Source: Mesorhizobium sp. NZP2077 (GTDB lineage: Bacteria > Pseudomonadota > Alphaproteobacteria > Rhizobiales > Rhizobiaceae). From it: 64,000 nt of DNA. The DNA lies in contig NZ_CP051293.1 of the NCBI RefSeq assembly GCF_013170805.1, positions 1-64,000 on the forward strand, written 5' to 3'. Shown here in pieces: positions 8,832 through 22,694 of the stretch. Made by a program: the position numbers and the translations under genes. How positions within the stretch are numbered: position 1 is the first letter of the stretch; each line of letters opens with the position of its first letter. Below the pieces are notes generated by a model. It searched no databases, was not told where the DNA came from, and saw only the letters and a list, made by a program, of their open reading frames with translations.

Positions 8832-10052
8832 ATGAGACGTGTCGTAGTCACAGGCCTCGGCATCGTGTCGTCGATCGGCAACAATGCCAACGAGGTGCAG
8901 ACCTCGCTGCATGACGCCAGATCCGGCATCAGCTTTTCCGATTCCTTCGCCGAGCACGGCTTCCGTTGCCAGGTCTGGGGCGCTCCGACGCTCGACCCGT
9001 CCGCCATGATCGATCGCCGCGCGATGCGCTTCCTGAGCCGGGGTGCTGCCTGGAACCACGTTGCCATGGATCAGGCGATCGCCGATGCGGGCCTCGGCGA
9101 AAGCGACATCACCAATGAGCGCACCGGCATCGTCATGGGCTCGGGTGGCCCTTCCACCCGCACCATCGTCGAGGCGGCCGAAACGACGCTGAAGAACGGC
9201 AGCCCCAAGCGTATCGGCCCCTTTGCCGTGCCGAAGGCGATGTCGTCGACCGCGTCGGCAACGTTGGCCACATGGTTCAAGATCCACGGCGTCAACTATT
9301 CGATCTCGTCGGCCTGCTCGACCTCGGCGCATTGCATCGGCAACGCCTATGAGCTCATCCAGTGGGGCAAGCAGGATGTCATGTTTGCCGGCGGCCACGA
9401 GGATCTCGACTGGACGATGTCGGACCTGTTCGACGCCATGGGCGCCATGTCGTCGAAGTTCAACGACCGGGCTTCCGCCGCATCGCGCGCCTATGACACC
9501 AATCGCGACGGCTTCGTCATCGCCGGCGGCGCGGGTGTGCTCATCCTGGAGGAACTTGAACACGCCAAGGCGCGCGGCGCCAAGATCTATGCCGAGATCG
9601 TCGGCTACGGCGCAACCTCTGACGGCCACGACATGGTGGCACCTTCCGGCGAAGGCGCGGTCCGCTGCATGCGCCAGGCGCTGGCCACGGTTTCCACGCC
9701 GGTCGATTACATCAACACCCACGGCACCTCGACGCCGGTGGGAGACTCCAAGGAAATGGGCGCCATCCGCGAGGTGTTCGGCGAAAAGATGCCGTTCATC
9801 ACCTCGACCAAATCGCTGACCGGCCATTCGCTGGGCGCGGCCGGCGTGCAGGAATCGATCTATTCCATCCTGATGATGCAAGGCGGCTTCATCGGCGAAA
9901 GCGCCCATATCGAGACCCTCGACCCCGAATTCGAGGGCATGCCGATCGTGCGCAAGCGCATCGACAACGCCAAGATCGACACCGTCCTGTCAAATTCCTT
10001 CGGTTTCGGTGGCACCAACGCAACGCTCGTTTTCCAGCGCTATTCCGCATAA
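8832..10052 (+). CDS. fabB: Beta-ketoacyl-ACP synthase I FabB
   Basis: KAS I condenses acyl-ACP with malonyl-ACP and is required to elongate the cis-3 product of FabA. The 406-aa protein has the Cys-His-His triad: Cys in [10 protein letters not shown], His in [11 protein letters not shown] and His in [12 protein letters not shown], plus the C-terminal [13 protein letters not shown] loop. ATG 8832 lies six bases after AAGGAG. It starts 49 bp after fabA and precedes fabI by 32 bp, so the three form one operon. Confidence 0.97.
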   Translation: MRRVVVTGLGIVSSIGNNANEVQTSLHDARSGISFSDSFAEHGFRCQVWGAPTLDPSAMIDRRAMRFLSRGAAWNHVAMDQAIADAGLGESDITNERTGIVMGSGGPSTRTIVEAAETTLKNGSPKRIGPFAVPKAMSSTASATLATWFKIHGVNYSISSACSTSAHCIGNAYELIQWGKQDVMFAGGHEDLDWTMSDLFDAMGAMSSKFNDRASAASRAYDTNRDGFVIAGGAGVLILEELEHAKARGAKIYAEIVGYGATSDGHDMVAPSGEGAVRCMRQALATVSTPVDYINTHGTSTPVGDSKEMGAIREVFGEKMPFITSTKSLTGHSLGAAGVQESIYSILMMQGGFIGESAHIETLDPEFEGMPIVRKRIDNAKIDTVLSNSFGFGGTNATLVFQRYSA

Positions 10053-10084
10053 GGCCTGCGTTTTTTCTAAAAGGATTGCCAGCC

Positions 10085-10888
10085 ATGGACGGACTGATGA
10101 AGGGCAAGCGCGGGCTTGTCATGGGTGTCGCCAACGATCATTCGATCGCCTGGGGCATCGCCCAGAAATTGTCCGAACATGGGGCGGAGCTCGCCTTCAC
10201 CTACCAGGGCGAGGCCTTCGGCCGCCGGGTCAAGCCGCTCGCCGACAAGCTCGGCGCCTCGCTGGTCGTGCCCTGCGATGTCGAGGACAGCGCTTCGGTC
10301 GCCGCCACGTTCGAGACGCTGGGCAACGCCTGGGGCGGACTGGACTTCGTCGTCCATGCCATCGGCTTTTCCGACAAGAATGAATTGAAGGGCCTTTACG
10401 CCGACACCAGCCGGGAAAATTTCGTCCGCACCATGGTGATCTCCTGCTACTCCTTCACCGAAGTGGCCCGCAATGCCGCCGCCCTGATGACGCAAGGCGG
10501 CTCGATGATCACGCTGACCTATGCCGGTTCGGTCCGCGTCATGCCGAACTACAATGTCATGGGCGTCGCCAAGGCCGGCCTCGAGGCCAGCGTGCGCTAC
10601 CTTGCCAACGACTACGGTCCGCGCGGCATCCGGGTGAACGGCATCTCGGCAGGCCCGGTGCGCACACTGGCCGGCGCCGGCATTTCGGACGCCCGCCACA
10701 TGTTCTCCTACCAGCAGCGCAACTCGCCGCTGCGCCGTACCGTGACCATCGACGAGGTCGGCGGCTCGGCGCTCTACTTGCTGTCCGACCTCGCCTCCGG
10801 CGTCACCGGCGAAATCCACTATGTCGATTCCGGCTATCACATCGTCTCGATGCCGACGCTCGATGAGTTGAAGCAGACGGGTGGTTAA
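10085..10888 (+). CDS. fabI: Enoyl-ACP reductase FabI
   Basis: NADH-dependent reduction of trans-2-enoyl-ACP, the last step of the elongation cycle. The 267-aa SDR protein has the FabI-type N-terminus GLVMGVANDHSIAWGIA instead of the classical GxxxGxG, the active-site Tyr-Lys pair in YNVMGVAKAGLEAS, and GIRVNGISAGPVRTLAG. ATG 10085 is preferred over an in-frame TTG three codons earlier; AAGGA lies upstream. It is the last gene of the fab operon and is followed by stem-loops at 10897-10953. Confidence 0.95.
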   Translation: MDGLMKGKRGLVMGVANDHSIAWGIAQKLSEHGAELAFTYQGEAFGRRVKPLADKLGASLVVPCDVEDSASVAATFETLGNAWGGLDFVVHAIGFSDKNELKGLYADTSRENFVRTMVISCYSFTEVARNAAALMTQGGSMITLTYAGSVRVMPNYNVMGVAKAGLEASVRYLANDYGPRGIRVNGISAGPVRTLAGAGISDARHMFSYQQRNSPLRRTVTIDEVGGSALYLLSDLASGVTGEIHYVDSGYHIVSMPTLDELKQTGG

Positions 10889-10896
10889 CCAGCCCT

Positions 10897-10953
10897 GAAA
10901 CGGATCAAGGCGACACGCTTTGGGAAACCGTTTCGGGGAAATGGCCCATTTCC
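10897..10953 (+). terminator. Paired stem-loops after fabI
   Basis: GAAACGG at 10897-10903 pairs with CCGTTTC at 10928-10934, and immediately after it GGAAATGG at 10937-10944 pairs with CCATTTCC at 10946-10953. No T-tract follows on the plus strand, so factor-independent termination is doubtful; it may protect the mRNA 3' end. Part of it (10928-10944) matches the hairpin core at 57050-57066 at 15 of 17 positions. Confidence 0.4.
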
Positions 10954-10993
10954 AGTAAAAAAATAATCTTCTCCAGTAAAATTGGATACATTC

Positions 10994-11022
10994 GCGGAAA
11001 CTCATTTTAAGAGGATTTCCGC
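10994..11022. promoter_or_regulatory. Inverted repeat upstream of GGDEF-EAL gene
   Basis: GCGGAAA at 10994-11000 and TTTCCGC at 11016-11022 form a perfect dyad with a 15-bp spacer, ending about 30 bp before the next gene. The AT-rich stretch just upstream carries a direct repeat of TCCAGTAAAA. It could be an operator or part of the mRNA leader. Confidence 0.35.
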
Positions 11023-11052
11023 TATAGAGACCGGCAATCTGGGGACCTTTGA

Positions 11053-12597
11053 ATGTCTGCCGTCAGCAACCCGAAGCGAACACCGGTGTTCCGACTGCTC
11101 ACGATAGCGAGCTCGGGCATTGGCAGTTTCATCCTTGGCATCTGGGGTTTGAAGCTTGGCCTCGGCAGTGGTTTTGCCGGCATATCAGCGGACATGATGG
11201 TCGCCATCATGGCTGCGCTTTGCGCGCTGGCGGCGTCGGTGGCGGCAATGTCCTTCTTCGCCGGCGTCGATGAATCGGCGGATTTCGTCTTCAACGAAAC
11301 CCATTTCGACAAGCTGACCGGGCTGCTGGCGCGTCCGGCGATGGTCGGCAAGATCGCCGAGGCGGCGTGCGCGACGAGCCGAACCGGGGAACCGATGTTC
11401 CTGATCGACATCGACATCGACCGTTTCAAGCACATCAACGACGCGATCGGCTACAGCCATGGTGATGAGCTGATCCGCGCCTTCACCAAGCGGCTGCAGG
11501 GCTGCGTGCCCGCACGCGCCCTGATAGGGCGCATCGGCGCCGGCGAGTTCGCCGTGCTGCTCCCGGATCATCAGATCCAGGGAACGCTGGAAAGCATGGT
11601 CGAAAGGCTCATCGACGAGATGATGGAGCCCTATGAACTCAGCAGCCATCAGCAATCGGTGGGTCTGTCGGTCGGTATCGTGGCCATGCCCAAGGATGGC
11701 GTCGATCCAGTCCTTCTCCTGCGCCGCTCCAACCTGGCGCTGCAGAATGCGCGCGCCAGCGGCGTCGGCAACTGGTCGGTGTTCGACAGCGAGATGGGGC
11801 GTGTCGCCGATTATCGCCAATGGGTCGAATCCGAACTGCACACCGCTTTCGAACGCGGCGACTTCGACCTGCACTATCAGCCGCAACTCGACCTGCCGAC
11901 CGGCCGTATCGTCGGCTACGAGGCGCTGATCCGCTGGAACCATCCCGAACGCGGCATGATCCCGCCCATGGAGTTCATCCAGATCGCCGAGGAGACCGGG
12001 ATGATCAACCCGATCGGCGAATGGGTTCTGCGCAAGGCCTGCAGCGATGCCCGCCATTTGCCGGAAGACTGTTTCGTCGCCGTCAACATCTCGCCGGTTC
12101 AGTTCATGACCAAGGATTTCGTCGGCATCGTGCGTGACACAATGCGGGCCACCGGCATCAAGCCGTCGCGGCTGGAGCTGGAAGTCACCGAGACGGCGAT
12201 GATGCAGGACCGCGACCGCGCGGCCGCTATCCTGAAAGAGCTTGCTGACATGGGCATCTCCGTTGCCGTCGACGATTTCGGCACCGGCTATTCCAATCTG
12301 AGCTACCTGATCGATTTCTCGTTCGGCAAGCTGAAGATCGACCGCTCCTTCGTCAGCCGCATCGATACCGATTCCAGCTCCGGCGCCGTCGTGTCGACTA
12401 TTGTCGGGCTTTCGCGTGCACTCGGCGTCAGCATCATTGCCGAAGGCGTCGAGACCGAGAACCAGGCGACTTTGCTGCGCGCCGCCGGCTGCGAGGTGGT
12501 GCAGGGGTACCTGTTCGGCCGTCCGGCGCCGCTCAAGTTCAGCGCTGGCGACGGATATGCCACCGACGAGGTCCGGCGCGTCGCCAATCTGCACTGA
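11053..12597 (+). CDS. Membrane GGDEF-EAL protein, probable c-di-GMP phosphodiesterase
   Basis: The 514-aa protein has two N-terminal transmembrane segments (about residues 12-35 and 45-70), a GGDEF domain (about 88-250) and an EAL domain (about 265-505). The GGDEF signature is changed to GAGEF near residues 161-165, so cyclase activity is doubtful. The EAL domain keeps the catalytic set: EALIRW at about 290, ELEVTETAMM, DDFGTGYSNLSYL, KIDRSFV and IIAEGVET. It therefore probably hydrolyses c-di-GMP to pGpG, with the GGDEF half possibly binding GTP. It is a single gene, convergent with the rsmC-like gene 18 bp downstream. Confidence 0.9.
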   Translation: MSAVSNPKRTPVFRLLTIASSGIGSFILGIWGLKLGLGSGFAGISADMMVAIMAALCALAASVAAMSFFAGVDESADFVFNETHFDKLTGLLARPAMVGKIAEAACATSRTGEPMFLIDIDIDRFKHINDAIGYSHGDELIRAFTKRLQGCVPARALIGRIGAGEFAVLLPDHQIQGTLESMVERLIDEMMEPYELSSHQQSVGLSVGIVAMPKDGVDPVLLLRRSNLALQNARASGVGNWSVFDSEMGRVADYRQWVESELHTAFERGDFDLHYQPQLDLPTGRIVGYEALIRWNHPERGMIPPMEFIQIAEETGMINPIGEWVLRKACSDARHLPEDCFVAVNISPVQFMTKDFVGIVRDTMRATGIKPSRLELEVTETAMMQDRDRAAAILKELADMGISVAVDDFGTGYSNLSYLIDFSFGKLKIDRSFVSRIDTDSSSGAVVSTIVGLSRALGVSIIAEGVETENQATLLRAAGCEVVQGYLFGRPAPLKFSAGDGYATDEVRRVANLH

Positions 12598-12614
12598 GCG
12601 CGATACGCATCGTT

Positions 12615-13625
12615 TCAGCGCCGCGCAGAAAACACCTTGAACATACCGTCGCGGACGAGTTCCGCGTGGCTGGCAAAGGCGGCCGACAGCACGGGCTCGT
12701 AGGGAAGCTGGCGGTTGGCGACCATGAACAGCCTGCCACCGGGCTTCAACGCCTTGGCTGCCGCGCGGATCATGCCGGCGCCGATCTCCGGCTCCGCCGC
12801 ACGGCTGCGGTGGAAGGGCGGGTTCATGGCGATGACGTCGTAGCGGTGCTCGACCGGCTCGGCGAGCAGATCCGTCCAGACGAAGCCTTGCGCCACGGTG
12901 TTGGCGAGGTTGCCCTTGGCCGCCTCCAACGCGTCGAAATCCGCCTCGTAGAGATCGAGTCCCGTCATCCCAGGTGAGCGTGCTGCGACCTCGGCCGCCA
13001 CATAACCCCAGCCGGCGCAGAAATCGGCGATGTTGCCGCGCAGGTCTTTGGGCAGGTTGTCGACCAGCAGTTTCGACCCTGTATCGACGCGATCGAAGGA
13101 GAACATGCCGGGTGCGGTGTGGAACCGGCCATCGACCAGTTGCCCGGGATTGGCGGCGCGAAGTGCCGCGGCAGCATGCATGTCCACCGGGCGGCGCAGC
13201 CAGAAGGCGATGCCGTGATATTTCGGCATATGACCGTCGAGCGGCACAAGCTCGTCGACGCGCTTGCGCAGACTGGCAATGCCATCGTCCTTGCCGCCGG
13301 CAATGACAACCAGCCCGCCTGGCGCCACGCGCTCGAGGGCGTCAGCGATGCGCAGTTCGTTCTGGCCACGATGACGGCCGGCAAACACAAGCGCCATATC
13401 AAAGCCGCTGCCTTCCGCTTGCGGGGTGACGGCGGGACCAGATGCCTGCAGCGCGCGAAAGTACGGCCGGAAGCCTTGCACGAGGTGGAGCTCGGCCTCG
13501 AAGCCTTCCGGCAGGCGAAAGCCTGGCTCGGCGCCGAGGAAAAGGATGCGCTCGCCCTTTCGCGGCAAGGCAAGAGCCTCGGCCTCGAACGGATGGAAAA
13601 GCGTCTTCAGCGCCTCAGCGGACAT
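12615..13625 (-). CDS. RsmC-like class I SAM-dependent methyltransferase
   Basis: The 336-aa protein has an N-terminal half resembling the degenerate methyltransferase domain of RsmC and a C-terminal catalytic half with a SAM-binding segment (IADFCAGWGYVAAEVA) and the base-methylating motif NPPFH (about residue 265). RsmC in E. coli methylates G1207 of 16S rRNA; whether this homologue modifies the same base is not shown. It lies 69 bp downstream of pnp on the same strand, so it may belong to the tail of the rimP-pnp cluster. Confidence 0.82.
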   Translation of the reverse strand: MSAEALKTLFHPFEAEALALPRKGERILFLGAEPGFRLPEGFEAELHLVQGFRPYFRALQASGPAVTPQAEGSGFDMALVFAGRHRGQNELRIADALERVAPGGLVVIAGGKDDGIASLRKRVDELVPLDGHMPKYHGIAFWLRRPVDMHAAAALRAANPGQLVDGRFHTAPGMFSFDRVDTGSKLLVDNLPKDLRGNIADFCAGWGYVAAEVAARSPGMTGLDLYEADFDALEAAKGNLANTVAQGFVWTDLLAEPVEHRYDVIAMNPPFHRSRAAEPEIGAGMIRAAAKALKPGGRLFMVANRQLPYEPVLSAAFASHAELVRDGMFKVFSARR

Positions 13626-13694
13626 TCCCTCTACCTTCCAAACGAGAACGGGCGCGACCTAAGCCGCGCCCGCTCCGATTTCCTGTCAGACCGC

Positions 13695-15842
<2,148 letters not shown>

Positions 15843-16250
15843 ATCTTGTCCTTTATATGAGGAAGGACCGCGCCGTTTCAGCGTGCGCGGGTGCCCTTTC
15901 CTCTGGCTTCCTTTCTCGGGCAGCCACGGGCAAGACAACGGGAGGCTCGGGTTTCATCGGCACTATGGCCATACGAGCGTCCTGCAATCCTGCCCCATGA
16001 CCGTCCATGGGTGGCTTAGAGTGGCCCTCTGCACGCTCTAAGCCGGATATGGCCAATCGATCGACTGGCCTGCGCATGACCCCGAAACCCACGGCTTACG
16101 GAACGCGTCATGCGCAAATTCACCTGTTGGAGCGTCCGTCCGGCATCCGGAGGGGTGCGCGGCGCTCCAGTCCTGCATTCGAGATCGGATCGGTCCGGGG
16201 CTCGAATGCGCGACCGGCGGACTCCCTGTGGGAGCCCGCCGGTCAATTCG
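15843..16250 (-). other. Structured rpsO-pnp intergenic region
   Basis: No gene is visible in these 408 bp. Instead there is a series of perfect or nearly perfect inverted repeats, read in plus coordinates: 15994-16011, 16013-16044 (GGCTTAGAG/CTCTAAGCC), 16051-16070 (short, 5-bp arms), 16072-16115 (GCGCATGAC/GTCATGCGC), 16128-16169 (TGGAGCG/CGCTCCA with a smaller inner stem), 16175-16209 (GCATTCGAG/CTCGAATGC) and 16212-16244. They do not overlap and nearly abut. This is likely the untranslated leader of pnp and the site of processing or autoregulation. Confidence 0.65.
16212..16244 (-). terminator. Strong stem-loop after rpsO
   Basis: GACCGGCGG pairs with CCGCCGGTC (9 bp); after one mismatch CTCCC pairs with GGGAG, leaving a 3-nt loop. 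It begins 6 bp after the rpsO stop. No U-tract follows, so it may work as a 3' stabiliser, a processing site or a factor-dependent terminator. Confidence 0.55.
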
Positions 16251-16520
16251 TCAACGACGCAGACCGAGCTTCTCGATCAGTGTCTGATAGCGCGCGTCGT
16301 CCTTGCGCTTGAGATAATCAAGCAGGCTGCGGCGCTGGGACACGAGAGCGAGCAGACCACGGCGGGAATGGTTATCCTTCTTGTGGTCCTTGAAATGGTC
16401 GGTCAGGTTCTTGATGCGCTCGGAAAGGATGGCCACCTGGACTTCCGGAGACCCGGTATCGCCCTTGGCGGTTGCGAATTCACCCATCAATTCCTGTTTG
16501 CGCTCGGCAGTAATCGACAT
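16251..16520 (-). CDS. rpsO: 30S ribosomal protein S15
   Basis: S15 binds 16S rRNA early in assembly of the platform of the small subunit. The 89-aa protein has the standard length and sequence: [11 protein letters not shown], the [17 protein letters not shown] motif, and [26 protein letters not shown]. The frame extends 43 codons further upstream, but ATG 16520 is the family start. It lies between corA and pnp; rpsO-pnp adjacency is conserved in many bacteria. Confidence 0.98.
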   Translation of the reverse strand: MSITAERKQELMGEFATAKGDTGSPEVQVAILSERIKNLTDHFKDHKKDNHSRRGLLALVSQRRSLLDYLKRKDDARYQTLIEKLGLRR

Positions 16521-16702
16521 CGTGTTTTTCCTTATCTGTTTGAGGAAACGGGTCGCCCTCAGCCGGGATGTCGTCCAGCAGGGGCCGGTGCAAGCAAAGC
16601 GTCGTGGCGCTATGCTGCGGCGCATATAGTGCAATTCCCGGCAAAACACCAGCCCAATTCACCAAGCCGGCTTTTCACGCCAAAACGGCAAATTTTCCGC
16701 TT

Positions 16703-17797
16703 TTAAAGCCACTTCTTCCGCTTGAAGAAGACGATCAGCCCGACAGCAACGGCCAGCATGAACAGCAGCGAAGCCGGATAGCCATAATAGGACTTCAGTT
16801 CCGGCATATTCCACGGCGAACTCTCGGGGTCGAAATTCATGCCCCATACACCAACCAGGAAGGTGAGCGGCATGAAGATCACCGAGACGATGGTCAGGTA
16901 GGAGATGACGTCGTTGGTGCGCGCCTGGCTCAGCGACAGATGCATTTCGATCAGGCCGGTCAGCATGTCGCGCTGGTTCTCGACCAGCTCGATCAGCCGC
17001 AGGGCATGGTCGAGCGTGTCGTTGAAGAAGATCTTGGTCTCGGCCTTCACATAGGGCACGTCGTTGCGGATCAGCGTCGCCAGCGCGTCGCGCATTGGCC
17101 ACAGCACGCCTTTCAGCACATTGGCGTCGCGCCGCAATTCGTGCAGCTGCCGCATTTGATGCTTGTGCGTCGTGTTCAGCATCTGGTCCTCAATGCCGTC
17201 GACCATGTCGCTCGCCGTCTCGATTGGCGGAAAATAGCTGTCGACGATGGCGTCGATCAGCGCGTAGGCCAGATAGTCGGCACCGCGCGAACGCAACCGG
17301 TTGGGCAGCGAGGCGGCAATGCGCTTGCGCACGGGATCGAAGGGATCGCCTTCGCGCTCCTGGAAGGTGACGACGAAATTCTTGCCGAAGAACACCGCGA
17401 TCTGCTCATAGCGATGCCCCTTAACGTCGTCGATCATACGCATGACGACGAAGGCATGGTCTTCGAAGAAATCGACTTTCGGCCGCTGGCCGGTGTTGAC
17501 GACATCTTCCAGCGCCAGCGGGTGCAGGCTGAAGATCCGTCCGATCTCCTCGATCAACTGGATGTTGGCGAGGCCCGTGCAATCCAGCCAGACGACCGGC
17601 CAGCTGTCGCAATGGGTGTTGAGGTCATCGATGCTGGCATTGTCGATGGTCTCGAATTTTTCCGGTGAGATCAGCGTCAGCCTGAGCTCGGAGCGGCGCG
17701 CCGCAGGATCGGCGATCAGCGTGCCCGGCGAAGCGCCGACCGGCGGCCGCCGCGTTTTCACCGGCGCCCGCTTCTTCACCGCCTCGGCCTTTGCCAT
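16703..17797 (-). CDS. corA: CorA family magnesium transporter
   Basis: CorA is a pentameric inner-membrane channel for Mg2+ and related divalent cations. The 364-aa protein has a large cytosolic N-terminal domain with a long helix region (about 190-290) and two C-terminal transmembrane segments; the signature GMN follows the first at residues 319-321 (VGVWGMNF), and the tail is basic (FKRKKWL). It begins 44 bp after truB and precedes rpsO by 182 bp. A Mg2+ channel inside the translation cluster is unusual and could link Mg2+ supply to ribosome production, but that is speculation. Confidence 0.92.
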   Translation of the reverse strand: MAKAEAVKKRAPVKTRRPPVGASPGTLIADPAARRSELRLTLISPEKFETIDNASIDDLNTHCDSWPVVWLDCTGLANIQLIEEIGRIFSLHPLALEDVVNTGQRPKVDFFEDHAFVVMRMIDDVKGHRYEQIAVFFGKNFVVTFQEREGDPFDPVRKRIAASLPNRLRSRGADYLAYALIDAIVDSYFPPIETASDMVDGIEDQMLNTTHKHQMRQLHELRRDANVLKGVLWPMRDALATLIRNDVPYVKAETKIFFNDTLDHALRLIELVENQRDMLTGLIEMHLSLSQARTNDVISYLTIVSVIFMPLTFLVGVWGMNFDPESSPWNMPELKSYYGYPASLLFMLAVAVGLIVFFKRKKWL

Positions 17798-17841
17798 GTG
17801 TCCCTCGAGCGTAGAGTCGACGTGAAGTTAGCCGAGGGCTG

Positions 17842-18819
17842 TCACCCGGCAAAGACCCGCTTGGGCTTGAACATGCCTTGTTCGATCGCGCCGATGGCAA
17901 CCAGCTTGCCGCGTGCCGTCGCGCAGGCTTCTTCCGCCTCGACCGGCGCATCGCGGCCACGAATGATGACCGGATTGCCAAGCCGGATCTTTGTCGCCGC
18001 ATCATCGCTGATGGCGATCTGCGGCAGGCAGTCGAGAGCCGCTGAGGTATCGACAAGAAGCGCGTCGATCGCGCCGAAGTCTACCGGCACTTCAATTGCA
18101 TCGGCATCGTCGGCAGACTGAGGCTTGTCCTCACCTTGGGCGCCGAAGCGAGCCGCCTCGAGTTCGGCGATGGTGACGAAATCCTCCGGCGTGAACGGCT
18201 CGACCTCGACCCGGCGCAGGTTGGAAATATGGCCGAAGCAGCCGAGGTCGCGGCCCATGTCGCGGGCCAGCGAGCGCACATAGGTGCCCTTGCCGCATTC
18301 AACCTCGAAAACGGTGTCGTCGGCGTGATGCTCGATGATGTCCAGACGCCCGATCTCGATCTCGCGCGCGGGAATGTCGACCGTCTCGCCTTCGCGGGCG
18401 AGATCATAGGCGCGTTCGCCCGCGATCTTGATGGCCGAGAATTGCGGCGGCGTCTGCATGATGACGCCGGTGTATTTCGCCAGCAGCGCCTTGATCTCGG
18501 CTTCCGCCGGACGCAGGTCGGAACTCTTCGTCACCGGCCCTTCAAGATCGTCGGTGGAGCGCTCCTGCCCCCAGGCAACGGTGAAGCGGTAGATCTTGGC
18601 GCCGTCCTGCACATAAGGCACGGTCTTGGTGGCTTCGCCGAGCGCGATCGGCAGCATGCCTGACGCCAGCGGATCGAGCGTACCGGCATGGCCGGCCTTT
18701 TCCGCCTGGAACAGCCATTTGATCTTGGAGACGGCCTCGGTCGAGCCCATGCCGACCGGCTTGTCCAGCACCACCCAGCCCGAGATCGGCCGGCCCTTTT
18801 TCTTGCCTCGACGCCCCAT
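17842..18819 (-). CDS. truB: tRNA pseudouridine-55 synthase TruB
   Basis: TruB isomerises U55 to pseudouridine in the T-loop of tRNAs. The 325-aa protein has the catalytic Asp at residue 49 in [11 protein letters not shown], preceded by [13 protein letters not shown] and followed by the RNA-binding segment [13 protein letters not shown] low-similarity C-terminal extension (about 225-325) includes an acidic stretch. The start codon overlaps the rbfA stop (TAATG), indicating translational coupling. Confidence 0.96.
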   Translation of the reverse strand: MGRRGKKKGRPISGWVVLDKPVGMGSTEAVSKIKWLFQAEKAGHAGTLDPLASGMLPIALGEATKTVPYVQDGAKIYRFTVAWGQERSTDDLEGPVTKSSDLRPAEAEIKALLAKYTGVIMQTPPQFSAIKIAGERAYDLAREGETVDIPAREIEIGRLDIIEHHADDTVFEVECGKGTYVRSLARDMGRDLGCFGHISNLRRVEVEPFTPEDFVTIAELEAARFGAQGEDKPQSADDADAIEVPVDFGAIDALLVDTSAALDCLPQIAISDDAATKIRLGNPVIIRGRDAPVEAEEACATARGKLVAIGAIEQGMFKPKRVFAG

Positions 18820-19256
18820 TATTCGTCGTCCTTGATGTCTTTGGCCTTGTCGTCGTTGTTCTGGTCGTCGGGACCCAGATCACGCGCCACCTCGGGCGAC
18901 TTCAGGAGATCGTTGATCCTGGCGAAATTGTCGAAGGAGGTGTCGAGCTTGAAGCGGAACTCCGGCATGAACTTCATCTGCCGCAGTGCGCCGGAGACAC
19001 GGCCACGGACGAATTTCGCATGCTTGTTGAGCGCCTCGATTACCGCATCGGCATCCTTGGCACCAAGCGGCGAGACGAAGGCGGTTGCGACCCTGAGGTC
19101 GGGCGACATGCGCACTTCAGAGACCGAAACCACGGTATTCTCGATCAGCGGATCGATGATCTCGCCGCGCTGCAAGGTTTCGGAGAGCGCATGGCGCACC
19201 TGTTCGGCAACGCGCAGCATACGCTGGGACGGGCTGGATGTGGTTGGACGGGGCAT
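18819..19256 (-). CDS. rbfA: 30S ribosome-binding factor RbfA
   Basis: RbfA is a KH-fold protein needed for late maturation of the 16S rRNA 5' end and for growth in the cold. The 145-aa protein has the family core [43 protein letters not shown] and [22 protein letters not shown] 19256 is chosen over a frame extension of 16 codons. It lies between infB and truB. Confidence 0.95.
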   Translation of the reverse strand: MPRPTTSSPSQRMLRVAEQVRHALSETLQRGEIIDPLIENTVVSVSEVRMSPDLRVATAFVSPLGAKDADAVIEALNKHAKFVRGRVSGALRQMKFMPEFRFKLDTSFDNFARINDLLKSPEVARDLGPDDQNNDDKAKDIKDDE

Positions 19257-19379
19257 TTTTCTCAATCCTGAAAGCGTGAGGCGCGGGATAGGACCGTGCC
19301 GCATGTCTCACATGTCAGCGCACCGGGCCGAAATCGAATTCGGTTTCGAAAAGCACGATGCGCTATTTCACAATAAACT

Positions 19380-19409
19380 CCAGGCGGCGGTCATTCGACC
19401 ACCGCCTGG
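19380..19409 (-). terminator. Stem-loop after infB
   Basis: CCAGGCGG pairs with CCGCCTGG, then after one mismatch GGT pairs with ACC around a 6-nt loop. It starts about 20 bp after the infB stop and is followed on the minus strand by AGTTTATTG. It may attenuate transcription between infB and rbfA-truB. Confidence 0.45.
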
Positions 19410-19429
19410 CATGGACAAGTCACGCGAAC

Positions 19430-22005
<2,576 letters not shown>

Positions 22006-22009
<4 letters not shown>

Positions 22010-22656
22010 TCCATATCCTCTGCGGGCTCATCTTCGTCAGCAACGGCCGCAAGCATTGCCAGATCGTCCGGGGTACCGCCCCGATATCGGTCGAGCGCAA
22101 CCATGCGCTTCTGGACCGCCTTACCCGCGTCTCCCGCGAGGACGGCAGCATGTATCACATTTGTGCCCCCCAATGCCAAGCTCAACTCGGCCTCGGAGAA
22201 AAGTTTGTAGGCAAGGATGGAAGGGCCGCCGAGATGGACGGTCGCCCGTCGCGCCTGGCTGATCTTGCGCACGCCGTCGTCGGACGCTTCGGTTGCGTGG
22301 AGCACGAAAAGCGCCAGCCCGCCGCGCACCGCACTCTCTACCTTGGTAGCACCAAGAGAAATTGCGCCTGCCTTGCGGGCGAGACCAAGCATGCCCAGAG
22401 CGGATCTGGAAAGCAGCCCATCGACCATGCCGCCAAGATCCGGCGGCACAACCACCTGTGCCTTGAAGGCGCGGGCAAAGAGGTTCTTGGCCGCCGCCTT
22501 GTCAATATGTAGGCGGTCGGCGCTCACCCAGCAACCACGGCCGGGCAGATTTCTCTTGAGATCAGGAACGACGGCCGAATCCGGGCCGACGACGAACCGG
22601 ATCAATTCATCCGGTTCGGCCTGTTTGCGTGTAACGATGCAGGTGCGATCGTTCAT
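22006..22656 (-). CDS. YlxR/DUF448 RNA-binding protein
   Basis: A 216-aa nucleic-acid-binding protein of the nusA-infB operon. Residues 1-80 form the DUF448 (YlxR) domain with [17 protein letters not shown] and the GRGCWV motif; residues 95-190 resemble an L7Ae/YlxQ-like fold ([20 protein letters not shown]). Both parts are fused in one protein, as is common in alphaproteobacteria. It overlaps infB by four bases. Its exact role is not settled. Confidence 0.9.
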
Positions 22657-22694
22657 CTCGTCCAGGGGCGGGTTCTGTGCGATGCGGTTTCACC

